A stretch of DNA of 28,263 nucleotides, from the IMG/VR virus record IMGVR_UViG_3300044522_000575, positions 1 through 28,263 of that record; one strand, written 5' to 3'. Below the pieces are notes generated by a model. It had not been told where the DNA came from. It saw only the letters and a list, made by a program, of their open reading frames with translations, and did not search any database. The stretch is from a virus. This document shows, one piece after another, positions 20,937 to 27,133 of this stretch (position 1 is the stretch's first letter; each line of letters opens with the position of its first letter). A program made the translations under genes and the position numbers.

Positions 20937-22815
20937 TGCTGCGTTACGCTATGTGTCGTGGGGCTGGGCAGTCTTGCCAATCCAGCCTAATAGCAAGCTC
21001 CCGGCGTCAGCACACGGGGTCAAAGATGCGTCAACTGACCCCGCGCAGATCCGCGCTTGGTTTGATGGGCGTCCCGATCTAAACGTTGCTGTCGCGGCGG
21101 GCAGGGCTAGCGGCCTAATTTGCTTCGATATTGATCCACGAAATTCGGGGGACAGTTCGTGGGGCGCGTGGCTGGCGATGCATGGGGGCCATAATGATGG
21201 CCCGCACGCCCTGACGGCAGGCGGGGGGTCGCACTTTCTGGCCCAATACGATCCAACCTGGCGCTCATCCAAGCTAGCCCAAGGCGTCGACCTACTCAGC
21301 GACGGCCGGTATTTTTTGGTATGGCCTAGCCAAATTGGGGGCAAAAAATACGAGTGGGAAGCTAGCTCAGATCCCAGCGATGGCATCGCGCCTTTTAAAA
21401 TCCCGCCAGCATGGTCGGCGGCCTACGCTGCGCAAGCGGCTAAAAAGCCCGCAAGCACTGGCGATGGCGGGGGGTTGTTGCCAGTTGGCTCTCGAAATGC
21501 TGGGCTGGCTGCGCTCGCGGGTGCAATGCGGCATCATGGGCTGGGACAGGCTGAGATATTGGCGGCCCTAAGCGTGGCCAATGAGCTTAGGTGCAATCCG
21601 CCACTGCCTAGCAGCGAGCTATCGCAGATCGTGGACTCGATTTGTCGCTATCAGCCAGACACTGACACCGCGCTGGCTGCAGCAATCGGCGATGCGGCAG
21701 CCGAAGCTTTATCGATCAAGCCACCCCCCAGCGATTACCACCTTGAGCAGGCGAGCGGGTGGTTATCGCAGCCAGCCGCCCCCCGATGGTTGGTGCGTAA
21801 TTGGCTACCAGATAGCGGGTTGGCCATGCTTTTTGGCCCGTCTGGCGCTGGTAAAACCTTTGCGGCTCTATCTATGGCGGCCAGCATCGCCAGTGGCAAA
21901 GCATGGCACGGCCACAAGGTTGCCCAAGGTGCTGTCATTTACCTAGCGGGCGAGGGCCATTACGGTTTGCGCATGCGCGTTGCAGCATGGGCGCAGCAAC
22001 ACGGCCCGGAGGGGCTAGAAAATTTGTATATCAGTAACCGGGGGATAGACCTTGACGCGCCACAGGCGGCCGCTGAGGTTATACGCGCGATTAAAGAACC
22101 ATCGCCCGATAGGGTGGCGCTGGTCGTGGTTGATACTTTGGCTACCCATTTCGGGGGCGAAGAAAACAGCGCACGCGATACGCGCCAATTACTATCGGCG
22201 GCCCAAGTTATCGGGCGCGCCTACGGGTGCGTGGTGTGTCTCATCCACCACACTGGCCTAGGGCCAGCCGATAGGGCGCGAGGGTCTAGCAGCCTCAAGG
22301 CGGCCATGGATTGGCAGATGCTATTAGCCAGCGCGGATGATCAGATCACTCTGTCATGCACCAAAGCAAAGGACAGCGAACCACCCCAGCCTCTAGCCTG
22401 CCGATTGCAGCGCGTTACCCTCACTGGCTGGCAGGATGAGGATGGCGAGGAGGTTTCGGGCGCGGTGTTTGAAGTCATTGGCCATGCCGACCCCAAAACC
22501 AAAGCGAAAAAAGATAAGCCACCATCTAAGCATGCCAAAAATCTAACGTTGCTTGAAGCAGCCTGGCGAGCGGGGGGGTGCGCGCTGGGGGCCGATGGGC
22601 GGGCTGTGGTGGCGAGGCAGGCGATGATCGACACGTTGCTGGCGGAGGAGTATTCAACACGATCAGCTAGCGAGATGGTTAAAAAATCCGGCACGCTATC
22701 TAGTGCACTGGTGGCGGCGGGCGTGATTGAGCTAGGGGACGCAATCTGGACTGTTTGCGATGTTGGATTAGCAGGATCGTGGGCGTTGCAAATAGGGAAA
22801 AAAAATGACGTCTAG
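20923..22815 (+). CDS. Primase-polymerase / RepA-like helicase fusion
   Basis: A 630-residue replication protein. N-terminal PrimPol domain (~3-165): GWAVLPIQPNSKLP (14-27), catalytic FDIDPRN (68-74), GGGSHF (100-105) and GVDLLSDGRYFLVWPS (121-136). A PriCT-1-like helical domain follows (~187-243). Residues ~285-530 are a RecA-fold AAA_25/RepA-like helicase with Walker A GPSGAGKT (305-312), Walker B VVVDT (401-405), IHHTG (441-445) and GSSSLKAAMDW (454-464). A C-terminal winged-helix-like region (~540-610) may bind DNA. It would make primers and unwind the origin. GGAGG is 9 bases before ATG 20923. The adjacent downstream repeat cluster is its probable origin. Confidence 0.9.
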   Translation: MTPLDAALRYVSWGWAVLPIQPNSKLPASAHGVKDASTDPAQIRAWFDGRPDLNVAVAAGRASGLICFDIDPRNSGDSSWGAWLAMHGGHNDGPHALTAGGGSHFLAQYDPTWRSSKLAQGVDLLSDGRYFLVWPSQIGGKKYEWEASSDPSDGIAPFKIPPAWSAAYAAQAAKKPASTGDGGGLLPVGSRNAGLAALAGAMRHHGLGQAEILAALSVANELRCNPPLPSSELSQIVDSICRYQPDTDTALAAAIGDAAAEALSIKPPPSDYHLEQASGWLSQPAAPRWLVRNWLPDSGLAMLFGPSGAGKTFAALSMAASIASGKAWHGHKVAQGAVIYLAGEGHYGLRMRVAAWAQQHGPEGLENLYISNRGIDLDAPQAAAEVIRAIKEPSPDRVALVVVDTLATHFGGEENSARDTRQLLSAAQVIGRAYGCVVCLIHHTGLGPADRARGSSSLKAAMDWQMLLASADDQITLSCTKAKDSEPPQPLACRLQRVTLTGWQDEDGEEVSGAVFEVIGHADPKTKAKKDKPPSKHAKNLTLLEAAWRAGGCALGADGRAVVARQAMIDTLLAEEYSTRSASEMVKKSGTLSSALVAAGVIELGDAIWTVCDVGLAGSWALQIGKKNDV

Positions 22816-22818
22816 TGT

Positions 22819-23026
22819 CGCGCAATGAATTTTTGTTGCGCGCAATAACAATAATTGCGAGGTGGCAAAGGCGATGGCGCACGCGCAATAAACGCCCCCT
22901 TACTATAGTAAGGGCGTATTGCGTTGCGTCGTTGCGCGTCAGTTTATGCGTTAAAAAACGCAATAAATGCATGATGAAATTTAAAATCGTTGCGTGGTGG
23001 GATTAGATTATTTTTAAATCGTTGCG
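22819..23026. other. Candidate replication origin with iteron-like TTGCG repeats
   Basis: This 208-base non-coding stretch has eleven TTGCG/CGCAA motifs (starts 22821, 22836, 22841, 22855, 22884, 22919, 22924, 22932, 22959, 22990, 23022); well under one would be expected by chance. Two occur in the longer direct repeat ATCGTTGCG (22986 and 23018), 32 bases apart, about three helical turns, each preceded by an AT-rich tract. TTGCGCGCAA (22836-22845) is a perfect palindrome. AT-rich segments suitable for melting lie between 22940 and 23020. Position directly after the primase/helicase gene supports an origin. No gene is seen here. The same motif also occurs four times within the gene at 24490-24708. 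Confidence 0.6.
22884..22923. repeat. 40-bp imperfect inverted repeat inside the candidate origin
   Basis: CGCAAT (22884-22889) pairs with ATTGCG (22918-22923), ACG (22892-22894) pairs with CGT (22915-22917), and the centre 22897-22914 is a perfect 18-base palindrome (CCCTTACTA/TAGTAAGGG), with AA and CC unpaired on the left arm. It could extrude as a cruciform or bind a dimeric initiator. A smaller hairpin, GCGTT-AAAA-AACGC, lies at 22948-22961. Confidence 0.7.
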
Positions 23027-23036
23027 CTAGCGGTTC

Positions 23037-23063
23037 AAAAAAAAGCCCCTCGAAAGGGGCTTT
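23037..23063 (-). terminator. Terminator at the end of the leftward small-gene block
   Basis: A 9-bp stem AAAGCCCCT / AGGGGCTTT (23042-23050 and 23055-23063) with a UUCG loop on the minus strand is followed leftward by a run of eight T. It would stop leftward transcription before the candidate origin. Read rightward it ends in TTTATAT and could also terminate the primase transcript, though more weakly. Confidence 0.85.
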
Positions 23064-23082
23064 ATATAGGGCTGGTGAATGT

Positions 23083-23184
23083 CTAGTGCAGAAAATAGTA
23101 CAAGGCCGGCATCATCAGGTAGGTGATGAAAAGCACATGGACTAGGATTGACTGCCACAGGGCAACTTTGGGGCGGGTGGTCAT
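23083..23184 (-). CDS. 33-residue membrane peptide
   Basis: A 33-residue ORF whose ATG overlaps the stop of the preceding gene as ATGA. After a basic start (MTTRPK) nearly all remaining residues form one membrane segment (ALWQSILVHVLFITYLMM). It ends just before the terminator at 23037-23063. Single-span phage micropeptides often act on host membrane proteins, but nothing here shows a function. Compact size and overlap support translation. Confidence 0.5.
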   Translation of the reverse strand: MTTRPKVALWQSILVHVLFITYLMMPALYYFLH

Positions 23185-23402
23185 GCGCCTAACCCCGCAT
23201 TCTGGGCGATCGTGGGGTGGTTAGTTTTTAGCCACTTGGCAAACTTCAAAGTCTGCGCTGCTTTGGCGTAGCTATTCGGCCATGCACGCGAGGGTGCGCG
23301 GATATCGTCAAAGTAGCCCGCGATTGCTGGTATGGGATACCAGCGGTTGCCGTTGTCGGTTTTTCCAAGGTTGCGCAGGGACGTCCAGTCTAGCTTTTTC
23401 AT
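23181..23402 (-). CDS. Small unknown phage protein
   Basis: A 73-residue protein (MKKLDWTSLRNLGKTDNGNR start) with an aromatic centre WYPIPAIAGYFDDIRAPSRAW and a helical C-terminus. GAGGA lies 7 bases before the ATG within the leader CTGAGGATCTGACA, preceded by a GC hairpin. No family recognised. It is followed by the 33-residue membrane peptide with an ATGA overlap. Confidence 0.65.
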   Translation of the reverse strand: MKKLDWTSLRNLGKTDNGNRWYPIPAIAGYFDDIRAPSRAWPNSYAKAAQTLKFAKWLKTNHPTIAQNAGLGA

Positions 23403-23420
23403 TGTCAGATCCTCAGATTA

Positions 23421-23436
23421 GCCCCCCGTGGGGGGC
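23421..23436 (-). other. Intergenic GC hairpin 1
   Basis: GCCCCCC and GGGGGGC form a tight hairpin about 19 bases before the start of the 73-residue gene, just ahead of its Shine-Dalgarno. No U-tract follows in the leftward direction, so RNA processing or protection is more likely than termination. It is one of three similar elements in this block. Confidence 0.55.
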
Positions 23437-23443
23437 ATGTTGA

Positions 23444-23650
23444 TTAGTTACGGGTGAGCGTACGTGCGTGCTCAGTGGCCAGTTGCTCGCCTAACGAGCC
23501 GGAGCCGAATCGAGCCGCTGGCCAGTCGCGGCGTTCGACCAAACCGCCGGAATCTGAATCGTGGTACCGGCACCACCAGTGGCCATCATCATCAGATTGG
23601 CCGATGGTGGCGTGCATGCCGAATTCAGTGTCGAAAAAGGTTTTGGTCAT
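23444..23650 (-). CDS. Small unknown phage protein
   Basis: A 68-residue protein (MTKTFFDTEFGMHATIGQSD start) with DGHWWCRYHDSDSGGLVERR in the middle, rich in Trp, His and Asp, suggesting a compact beta domain that could bind metal or nucleotide; this is a guess from composition. The leader ends AATCTGACA before ATG with GAGAA upstream, resembling that of the 73-residue gene. No family recognised. Confidence 0.6.
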   Translation of the reverse strand: MTKTFFDTEFGMHATIGQSDDDGHWWCRYHDSDSGGLVERRDWPAARFGSGSLGEQLATEHARTLTRN

Positions 23651-23667
23651 TGTCAGATTCTCGGTTT

Positions 23668-23690
23668 GCCTAGCCCTTGGTGGGCTAGGC
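23668..23690 (-). other. Intergenic hairpin 2
   Basis: GCCTAGCCC and GGGCTAGGC form a 9-bp stem with a 5-base loop, between the 247-residue gene and the 68-residue gene, just before the latter's ribosome-binding site. No U-tract follows leftward. Different stem sequence but same position as hairpin 1, which suggests the structure is what is kept. Confidence 0.55.
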
Positions 23691-23703
23691 GTTGGTTGGT
23701 AGG

Positions 23704-24447
23704 TTAGGCCGCTATTGCACTAGCTTTCCGCTTAGAAGCCCCGTGGGCTGGGAACACGGGGATGACGCGGGTTTTAGCCTGACTGATTCGCCCCATGTTT
23801 TGGCACAATCGGCACGTATTGCACGTCGTGCTGCGGCCTTTGATGGTAGCTGGGCACTGGACGCCAATGTGGCCGCCATCAAGCTTGCGTGTTCCGATCC
23901 AATCCATGGGGGCGACTGACGCAACGTCAAACCCCATGCTGGCCAGTTTGGCCGCGTGCTTGGGGCTGTTGGCGCTGACGTTGATGGCGAAACCAAGCTT
24001 TATTGCGTCGCGGATGACTGCCCGATTGTGGCGTGCTATCGCACGACGTAGGGCTGGATTAGTGGTGGCGCGCACATCAGCGGCACGAACCGGGTAATGA
24101 CAGAACGTAAACCATTTTGCTTTGGCTTTCTTGTTCGCTTGAGCAAGGCGGATTACTTTCTTTCGGTCTAGCTTATCTTTCTTGCCCGGCAAGTCTCCCG
24201 CAATATTCCAGCGGCCTAGCGTGTTTTCTGGGGTTGATTCAACAAATTTAATCGCCTGGGCGAAACTTCCGCCCGTTTCGTGGCGCGAAACGGCGCGAAA
24301 ATGCATCGCGACGTTGCCGCCCTCGGCATAGCAGCCTTTGCCCCAAAAAGGGCAAGCATCAGGGCAAGTTTTGTGTTCCGAGTAAGTGGCCGGGATGCCA
24401 CCTAGCTTTGATGCGCGTGAGAGGGTGATCGTGTGTACTTGTGTCAT
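23704..24447 (-). CDS. Cys-rich phage protein (DUF7227-like)
   Basis: A 247-residue protein with two cysteine groups: C28-x3-C32-x6-C39 in KTCPDACPFWGKGCYAEGG, and C198 plus C209-x2-C212-x2-C215 near the end (CNTCRLC). NIAGDLPG (81-88) and an alternation of strands and helices lie between. The CP-ACP-----GCYA pattern recurs in phage proteins of unknown function, and resembles that of families placed near radical-SAM-like or Fe-S proteins (DUF5131/gp37 type), though the classic CxxxCxxC motif is absent. It probably binds zinc or an Fe-S cluster. A GGAGAACGAG leader precedes the ATG. Confidence 0.65.
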   Translation of the reverse strand: MTQVHTITLSRASKLGGIPATYSEHKTCPDACPFWGKGCYAEGGNVAMHFRAVSRHETGGSFAQAIKFVESTPENTLGRWNIAGDLPGKKDKLDRKKVIRLAQANKKAKAKWFTFCHYPVRAADVRATTNPALRRAIARHNRAVIRDAIKLGFAINVSANSPKHAAKLASMGFDVASVAPMDWIGTRKLDGGHIGVQCPATIKGRSTTCNTCRLCQNMGRISQAKTRVIPVFPAHGASKRKASAIAA

Positions 24448-24465
24448 TTTCTCGTTCTCCAGGTT

Positions 24466-24481
24466 GCCCCCCGAAGGGGGC
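24466..24481 (-). other. Intergenic GC hairpin 3 (UUCG loop)
   Basis: GCCCCC and GGGGGC, with a C(UUCG)G loop on the minus strand, lie 18 bases before the start of the Cys-rich gene. It is the third hairpin placed just ahead of a ribosome-binding site in this leftward block. Confidence 0.55.
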
Positions 24482-24489
24482 GGTTTGGT

Positions 24490-24708
24490 TTAGATGTTGA
24501 GGACGCGAGCGTCATTTAATGCTTTGAGCGCGGCACGCATCGCGCAATCAAATTGCGCCTCAGCTTCGGCTGAGGCTTTGTTTTTCTCTTCGCGCGAGAG
24601 CGAATTGGCGCACGCGCAAAACATTGCAACTGCGTATTGTTCATCTGCCGCGTGTTCTGCTGCGTCGTAGGCTTCGCAAACTAATTCAAATGCTTGTTCT
24701 TGATTCAT
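24490..24708 (-). CDS. Small Ala-rich helical protein, first gene of leftward block
   Basis: A 72-residue acidic, Ala- and Cys-containing helical protein (MNQEQAFELVCEAYDAAEHA start; VAMFCACANSLSREEKNKAS in the middle). No family recognised. The Shine-Dalgarno is weak (GAGTGAAG). Its coding sequence contains four TTGCG/CGCAA motifs, including a 7-bp inverted repeat GCGCAAT-CAA-ATTGCGC (24542-24558), the motif found in the candidate origin. An upstream TATAGT (24761-24756) could be its -10, but no -35 at proper spacing is seen. Confidence 0.6.
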   Translation of the reverse strand: MNQEQAFELVCEAYDAAEHAADEQYAVAMFCACANSLSREEKNKASAEAEAQFDCAMRAALKALNDARVLNI

Positions 24709-24778
24709 GCTTGCTTCACTCTTTAATGGCGTTCGGAAAATCCGGCTGCTGTGGGACTATAAGAACACAAGTAATTTT

Positions 24779-24790
24779 CGCTTGCAAGCG
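24779..24790. repeat. 12-bp perfect palindrome in a divergent intergenic region
   Basis: CGCTTGCAAGCG lies in the 174-base gap between the leftward small-gene block and the rightward packaging genes. It overlaps the region where promoters of the leftward block are expected and may be a regulator site. Apart from this and the promoter at 24823, nothing else is seen in the gap. Confidence 0.4.
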
Positions 24791-24822
24791 GTTTGGGTAA
24801 ATAATTTACACTTTCGCTCGAT

Positions 24823-24852
24823 TTGATTTGGTGGGGTGATGGGGGCTAAAAT
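24823..24852 (+). promoter_or_regulatory. Candidate promoter for packaging genes
   Basis: TTGATT (24823-24828), an 18-base spacer and TAAAAT (24847-24852); matches are 4 of 6 and 5 of 6. The predicted start is near 24859, about 24 bases before the start of the small TerS-like gene. Confidence 0.45.
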
Positions 24853-24882
24853 TATTTGCCACAATAAAAAGAGTACGCCCAG

Positions 24883-25266
24883 ATGACTTTACCGGCACAT
24901 GCGCCCACGGACATCACACGCAAGCAGGCGCAGCAGGCAGCAGGCTTTGGGCTGCCGCAAGATCAGATAGGCGCACTGCTAGGCATTAGCGATGTCACCC
25001 TGCGCAAAAATTATCCCGAGGAACTGGCGCTTGGTCGCGCTATGGCCAGTGCTGCTGTAGGTGAGTCTCTCTTCCGGCGCGCTATCAGCGGCGAGGACAC
25101 TACTGCCGCGATATGGTGGAGCAAGTGCCAGATGCGATGGTCGCCGCCTCCCGCTCTCGTAGAGGTGTCTGGACTAATCAGCATCAGCGCAGCCCTCGAG
25201 TCTGCTACTGCTCGCTTGGTCAGCGATGCGATAGATGGCGAGTGTGAGGATGTGCCAGAATCCTGA
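24883..25266 (+). CDS. HTH protein, possible small terminase subunit
   Basis: A 127-residue protein with a helix-turn-helix at ~12-45 (TRKQAQQAAGFGLPQDQIGA, then LGISDVTLRKNYPEEL) followed by a helical segment AVGESLFRRAISGEDTTAA and IWWSKCQMRWSPP. This pattern, HTH with LGIS--TLRK-Y--EL and W-K----W, is common in phage proteins encoded near the terminase and often annotated as DNA-binding or small terminase subunits, which recognise the packaging site. It would act with the large terminase 1.9 kb downstream, although an unusual gene lies between them. The Shine-Dalgarno is weak. Confidence 0.65.
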   Translation: MTLPAHAPTDITRKQAQQAAGFGLPQDQIGALLGISDVTLRKNYPEELALGRAMASAAVGESLFRRAISGEDTTAAIWWSKCQMRWSPPPALVEVSGLISISAALESATARLVSDAIDGECEDVPES

Positions 25267-25406
25267 GCAATATCAATGACTTGCAGTCAGTCAGCGTGAG
25301 CGAGTGCAGTGCAGCATGAGGCCCCCGGGTAGGGCCTTGGCAGGGCCGTGACTGTTACAGTAGGCCCCACACAGAATTTTTTTTTTAAATTCGATAAACT
25401 AAAAAA

Positions 25407-27131
25407 ATGCCAACTAACAATCTATCGCCAAAAGCCAAAAACAAACTAGGCATCGCCAGTTCGATTCCGCCAAACATGGCCGAACGGTTTGGCGCTGCGG
25501 TGTCGCCATATCTGCAAGGCGCGCAAGCGTTGTTTCCGCCAACCAACCCATACGGGCAAGTGGTGAGTAATTTCTTGCTAGGCCAAGCCCCACAAGCCGC
25601 CCAACAGATGGCGGCTGGCTATCCTAATGTGCTGTTCAACACCAGCAACCCGCTAGGTGGCAATCGGATTGTCAATCCGGTGGCGCTGGACATGGCGTTT
25701 GCTTTGCCAGTGGCCACGGGTCTTAAGGGCGCGGGAGCACTGGCTAAAAGCGCCCCATTGGTTGGGGGAATTACCGCATGGCACGGCTCGCCGCACTTAT
25801 TCCCGCCTACCCCCCTAAATGACCTCGGCGAGTTTAATGCTGCCAAGATAGGGAGTGGGGAAGGCGCGCAGGCGTATGGGCATGGGCACTATACGGCGGA
25901 GGCGCGGGGGACGGGGGAGGGGTACAGAAGACAACTATCTGGAACTGTTCAACGTCCTAATGTTGAGTACAAGGGGAAAAATTATTTAAGTGGGCATATT
26001 AGTGGAATTGAAGGGCAGGCCGTTTCAACAATCGCAGATGCTTTGGCAAAAGATATACCAATTGCAGATGCAATTAAACAAGCAAGGGAAATAGCTAAAG
26101 CAAGATTTGCGAGGGATGTAAAACAAGTTCGCTCTGCGGGAATGGGGGTAGATGAGTTTTTGCAATCTCCCGAAGAGTACAAAGCACTTCTCAAGCAAAT
26201 AAAAGCTACAGATCCGTCTAGCCTTAAACGTATTGGCGATCCTATAGATTCGGGCCACCTCTACAAAGTAGACATCCCCGACGAGCAGATTGCTCGCATG
26301 CTGGACTGGGATAAGACGTTGAGTGAGCAGAGCAAGCATGTGCGCGATGCGCTTGCAAAATCAAAAAACAAGCAAGTTAGCGCCATGCTTGAATATGCAC
26401 AAACCCCATATTCTGCCGATATTGGCGGCGAAGCTAAAACTATGGGGGAAGCATTCCGATTGCTTAACCTAAATTTACACGGCAGATCAGCGGCAGATTC
26501 AGCGAAAGCGTCTGCATTGCTTGCTAAACAAGGCATCCCCGGCGTTCGCTACCTAGACGCTGGTTCACGCGGGGCCGGAGAAGGAACCTCCAACTTCGTC
26601 GTCTTCCCCGGCAACGAAAACATGATGACCATCTTGGAGCGCAACGGGCAGGCTAGGAGCGTGCCAACCCAAGCAAATACACTTAACTCACGCCAAATAC
26701 GCGAGCTAATTGATAAAAATTCTCCAAACGAATCGTTAGACTTTGACGCGTTGCGCTCGGCTATTGGCGGCAATTCTTACGAACTTACAAATTACGATAT
26801 TAGCAAACTACACGCAGGCGATTTATCGGTAGACGCCAGCAAAGCCATGCCGTCAAAAGGGGCTATCGTAATTGGCAAGGATGGGGAGATTATTGATGGT
26901 AGGCATCGTGCAGCATTAGCCAAGAGCGCGGGAAATACCCACATACAAGCCTATACCCCTGTGGCAGCATCCCCCGAGTCCCAAGCCATCGCCCGCTACC
27001 GCGAGGTCAAAGGGCCTAAGTCAGTGGTTAGGATGGAAGCAGCACTTCGCACAGCTGGCGTGCCACTGCCTAAGAACGAGCCGGTGGCGTACATTCAGCG
27101 TCTTGTCGATCAAGCGCATCGGAGGAATTAG
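25407..27131 (+). CDS. Polyvalent-type protein: ART domain plus ParB-like domain
   Basis: A 574-residue protein. Residues ~1-120 are an Ala/Pro/Gly-rich leader. From ~122 to ~410 it resembles the ADP-ribosyltransferase domain of polyvalent proteins: TAWHGSPHLF (123-132) with H126, AKIGSGEGAQAYGHGHYTAE (146-165) with Y162, GHLYKVDIPDEQIARMLDWD (283-302), GVRYLDAGSRG (379-389) and TSNFVVFPGNE (394-404). Residues ~425-530 resemble a ParB-like nuclease fold with GEIIDGRHRAALAKSAG (493-509). It might modify a host protein with ADP-ribose from NAD and be injected with DNA, as proposed for polyvalent proteins; this is inference. The segment 25930-26240 is AT-rich. It lies between the small HTH gene and the terminase, and its 3' end holds the latter's GGAGG. 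Confidence 0.7.
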   Translation: MPTNNLSPKAKNKLGIASSIPPNMAERFGAAVSPYLQGAQALFPPTNPYGQVVSNFLLGQAPQAAQQMAAGYPNVLFNTSNPLGGNRIVNPVALDMAFALPVATGLKGAGALAKSAPLVGGITAWHGSPHLFPPTPLNDLGEFNAAKIGSGEGAQAYGHGHYTAEARGTGEGYRRQLSGTVQRPNVEYKGKNYLSGHISGIEGQAVSTIADALAKDIPIADAIKQAREIAKARFARDVKQVRSAGMGVDEFLQSPEEYKALLKQIKATDPSSLKRIGDPIDSGHLYKVDIPDEQIARMLDWDKTLSEQSKHVRDALAKSKNKQVSAMLEYAQTPYSADIGGEAKTMGEAFRLLNLNLHGRSAADSAKASALLAKQGIPGVRYLDAGSRGAGEGTSNFVVFPGNENMMTILERNGQARSVPTQANTLNSRQIRELIDKNSPNESLDFDALRSAIGGNSYELTNYDISKLHAGDLSVDASKAMPSKGAIVIGKDGEIIDGRHRAALAKSAGNTHIQAYTPVAASPESQAIARYREVKGPKSVVRMEAALRTAGVPLPKNEPVAYIQRLVDQAHRRN

Positions 27132-27133
27132 GC

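Noticed and set aside
22819-23026. CRISPR array, suggested by the repeated short motifs
   Set aside because: The motif is only 5-9 bases, in both orientations and at irregular spacing, without spacer-sized intervals or cas genes.
25267-25406. Possible terminator or RNA gene in the 140-base gap before the ART gene
   Set aside because: AGGCCC and GGGCCT can pair (about 25319-25338) but no U-tract follows directly; the later run of T is not preceded by a stable stem. Nothing else was seen.
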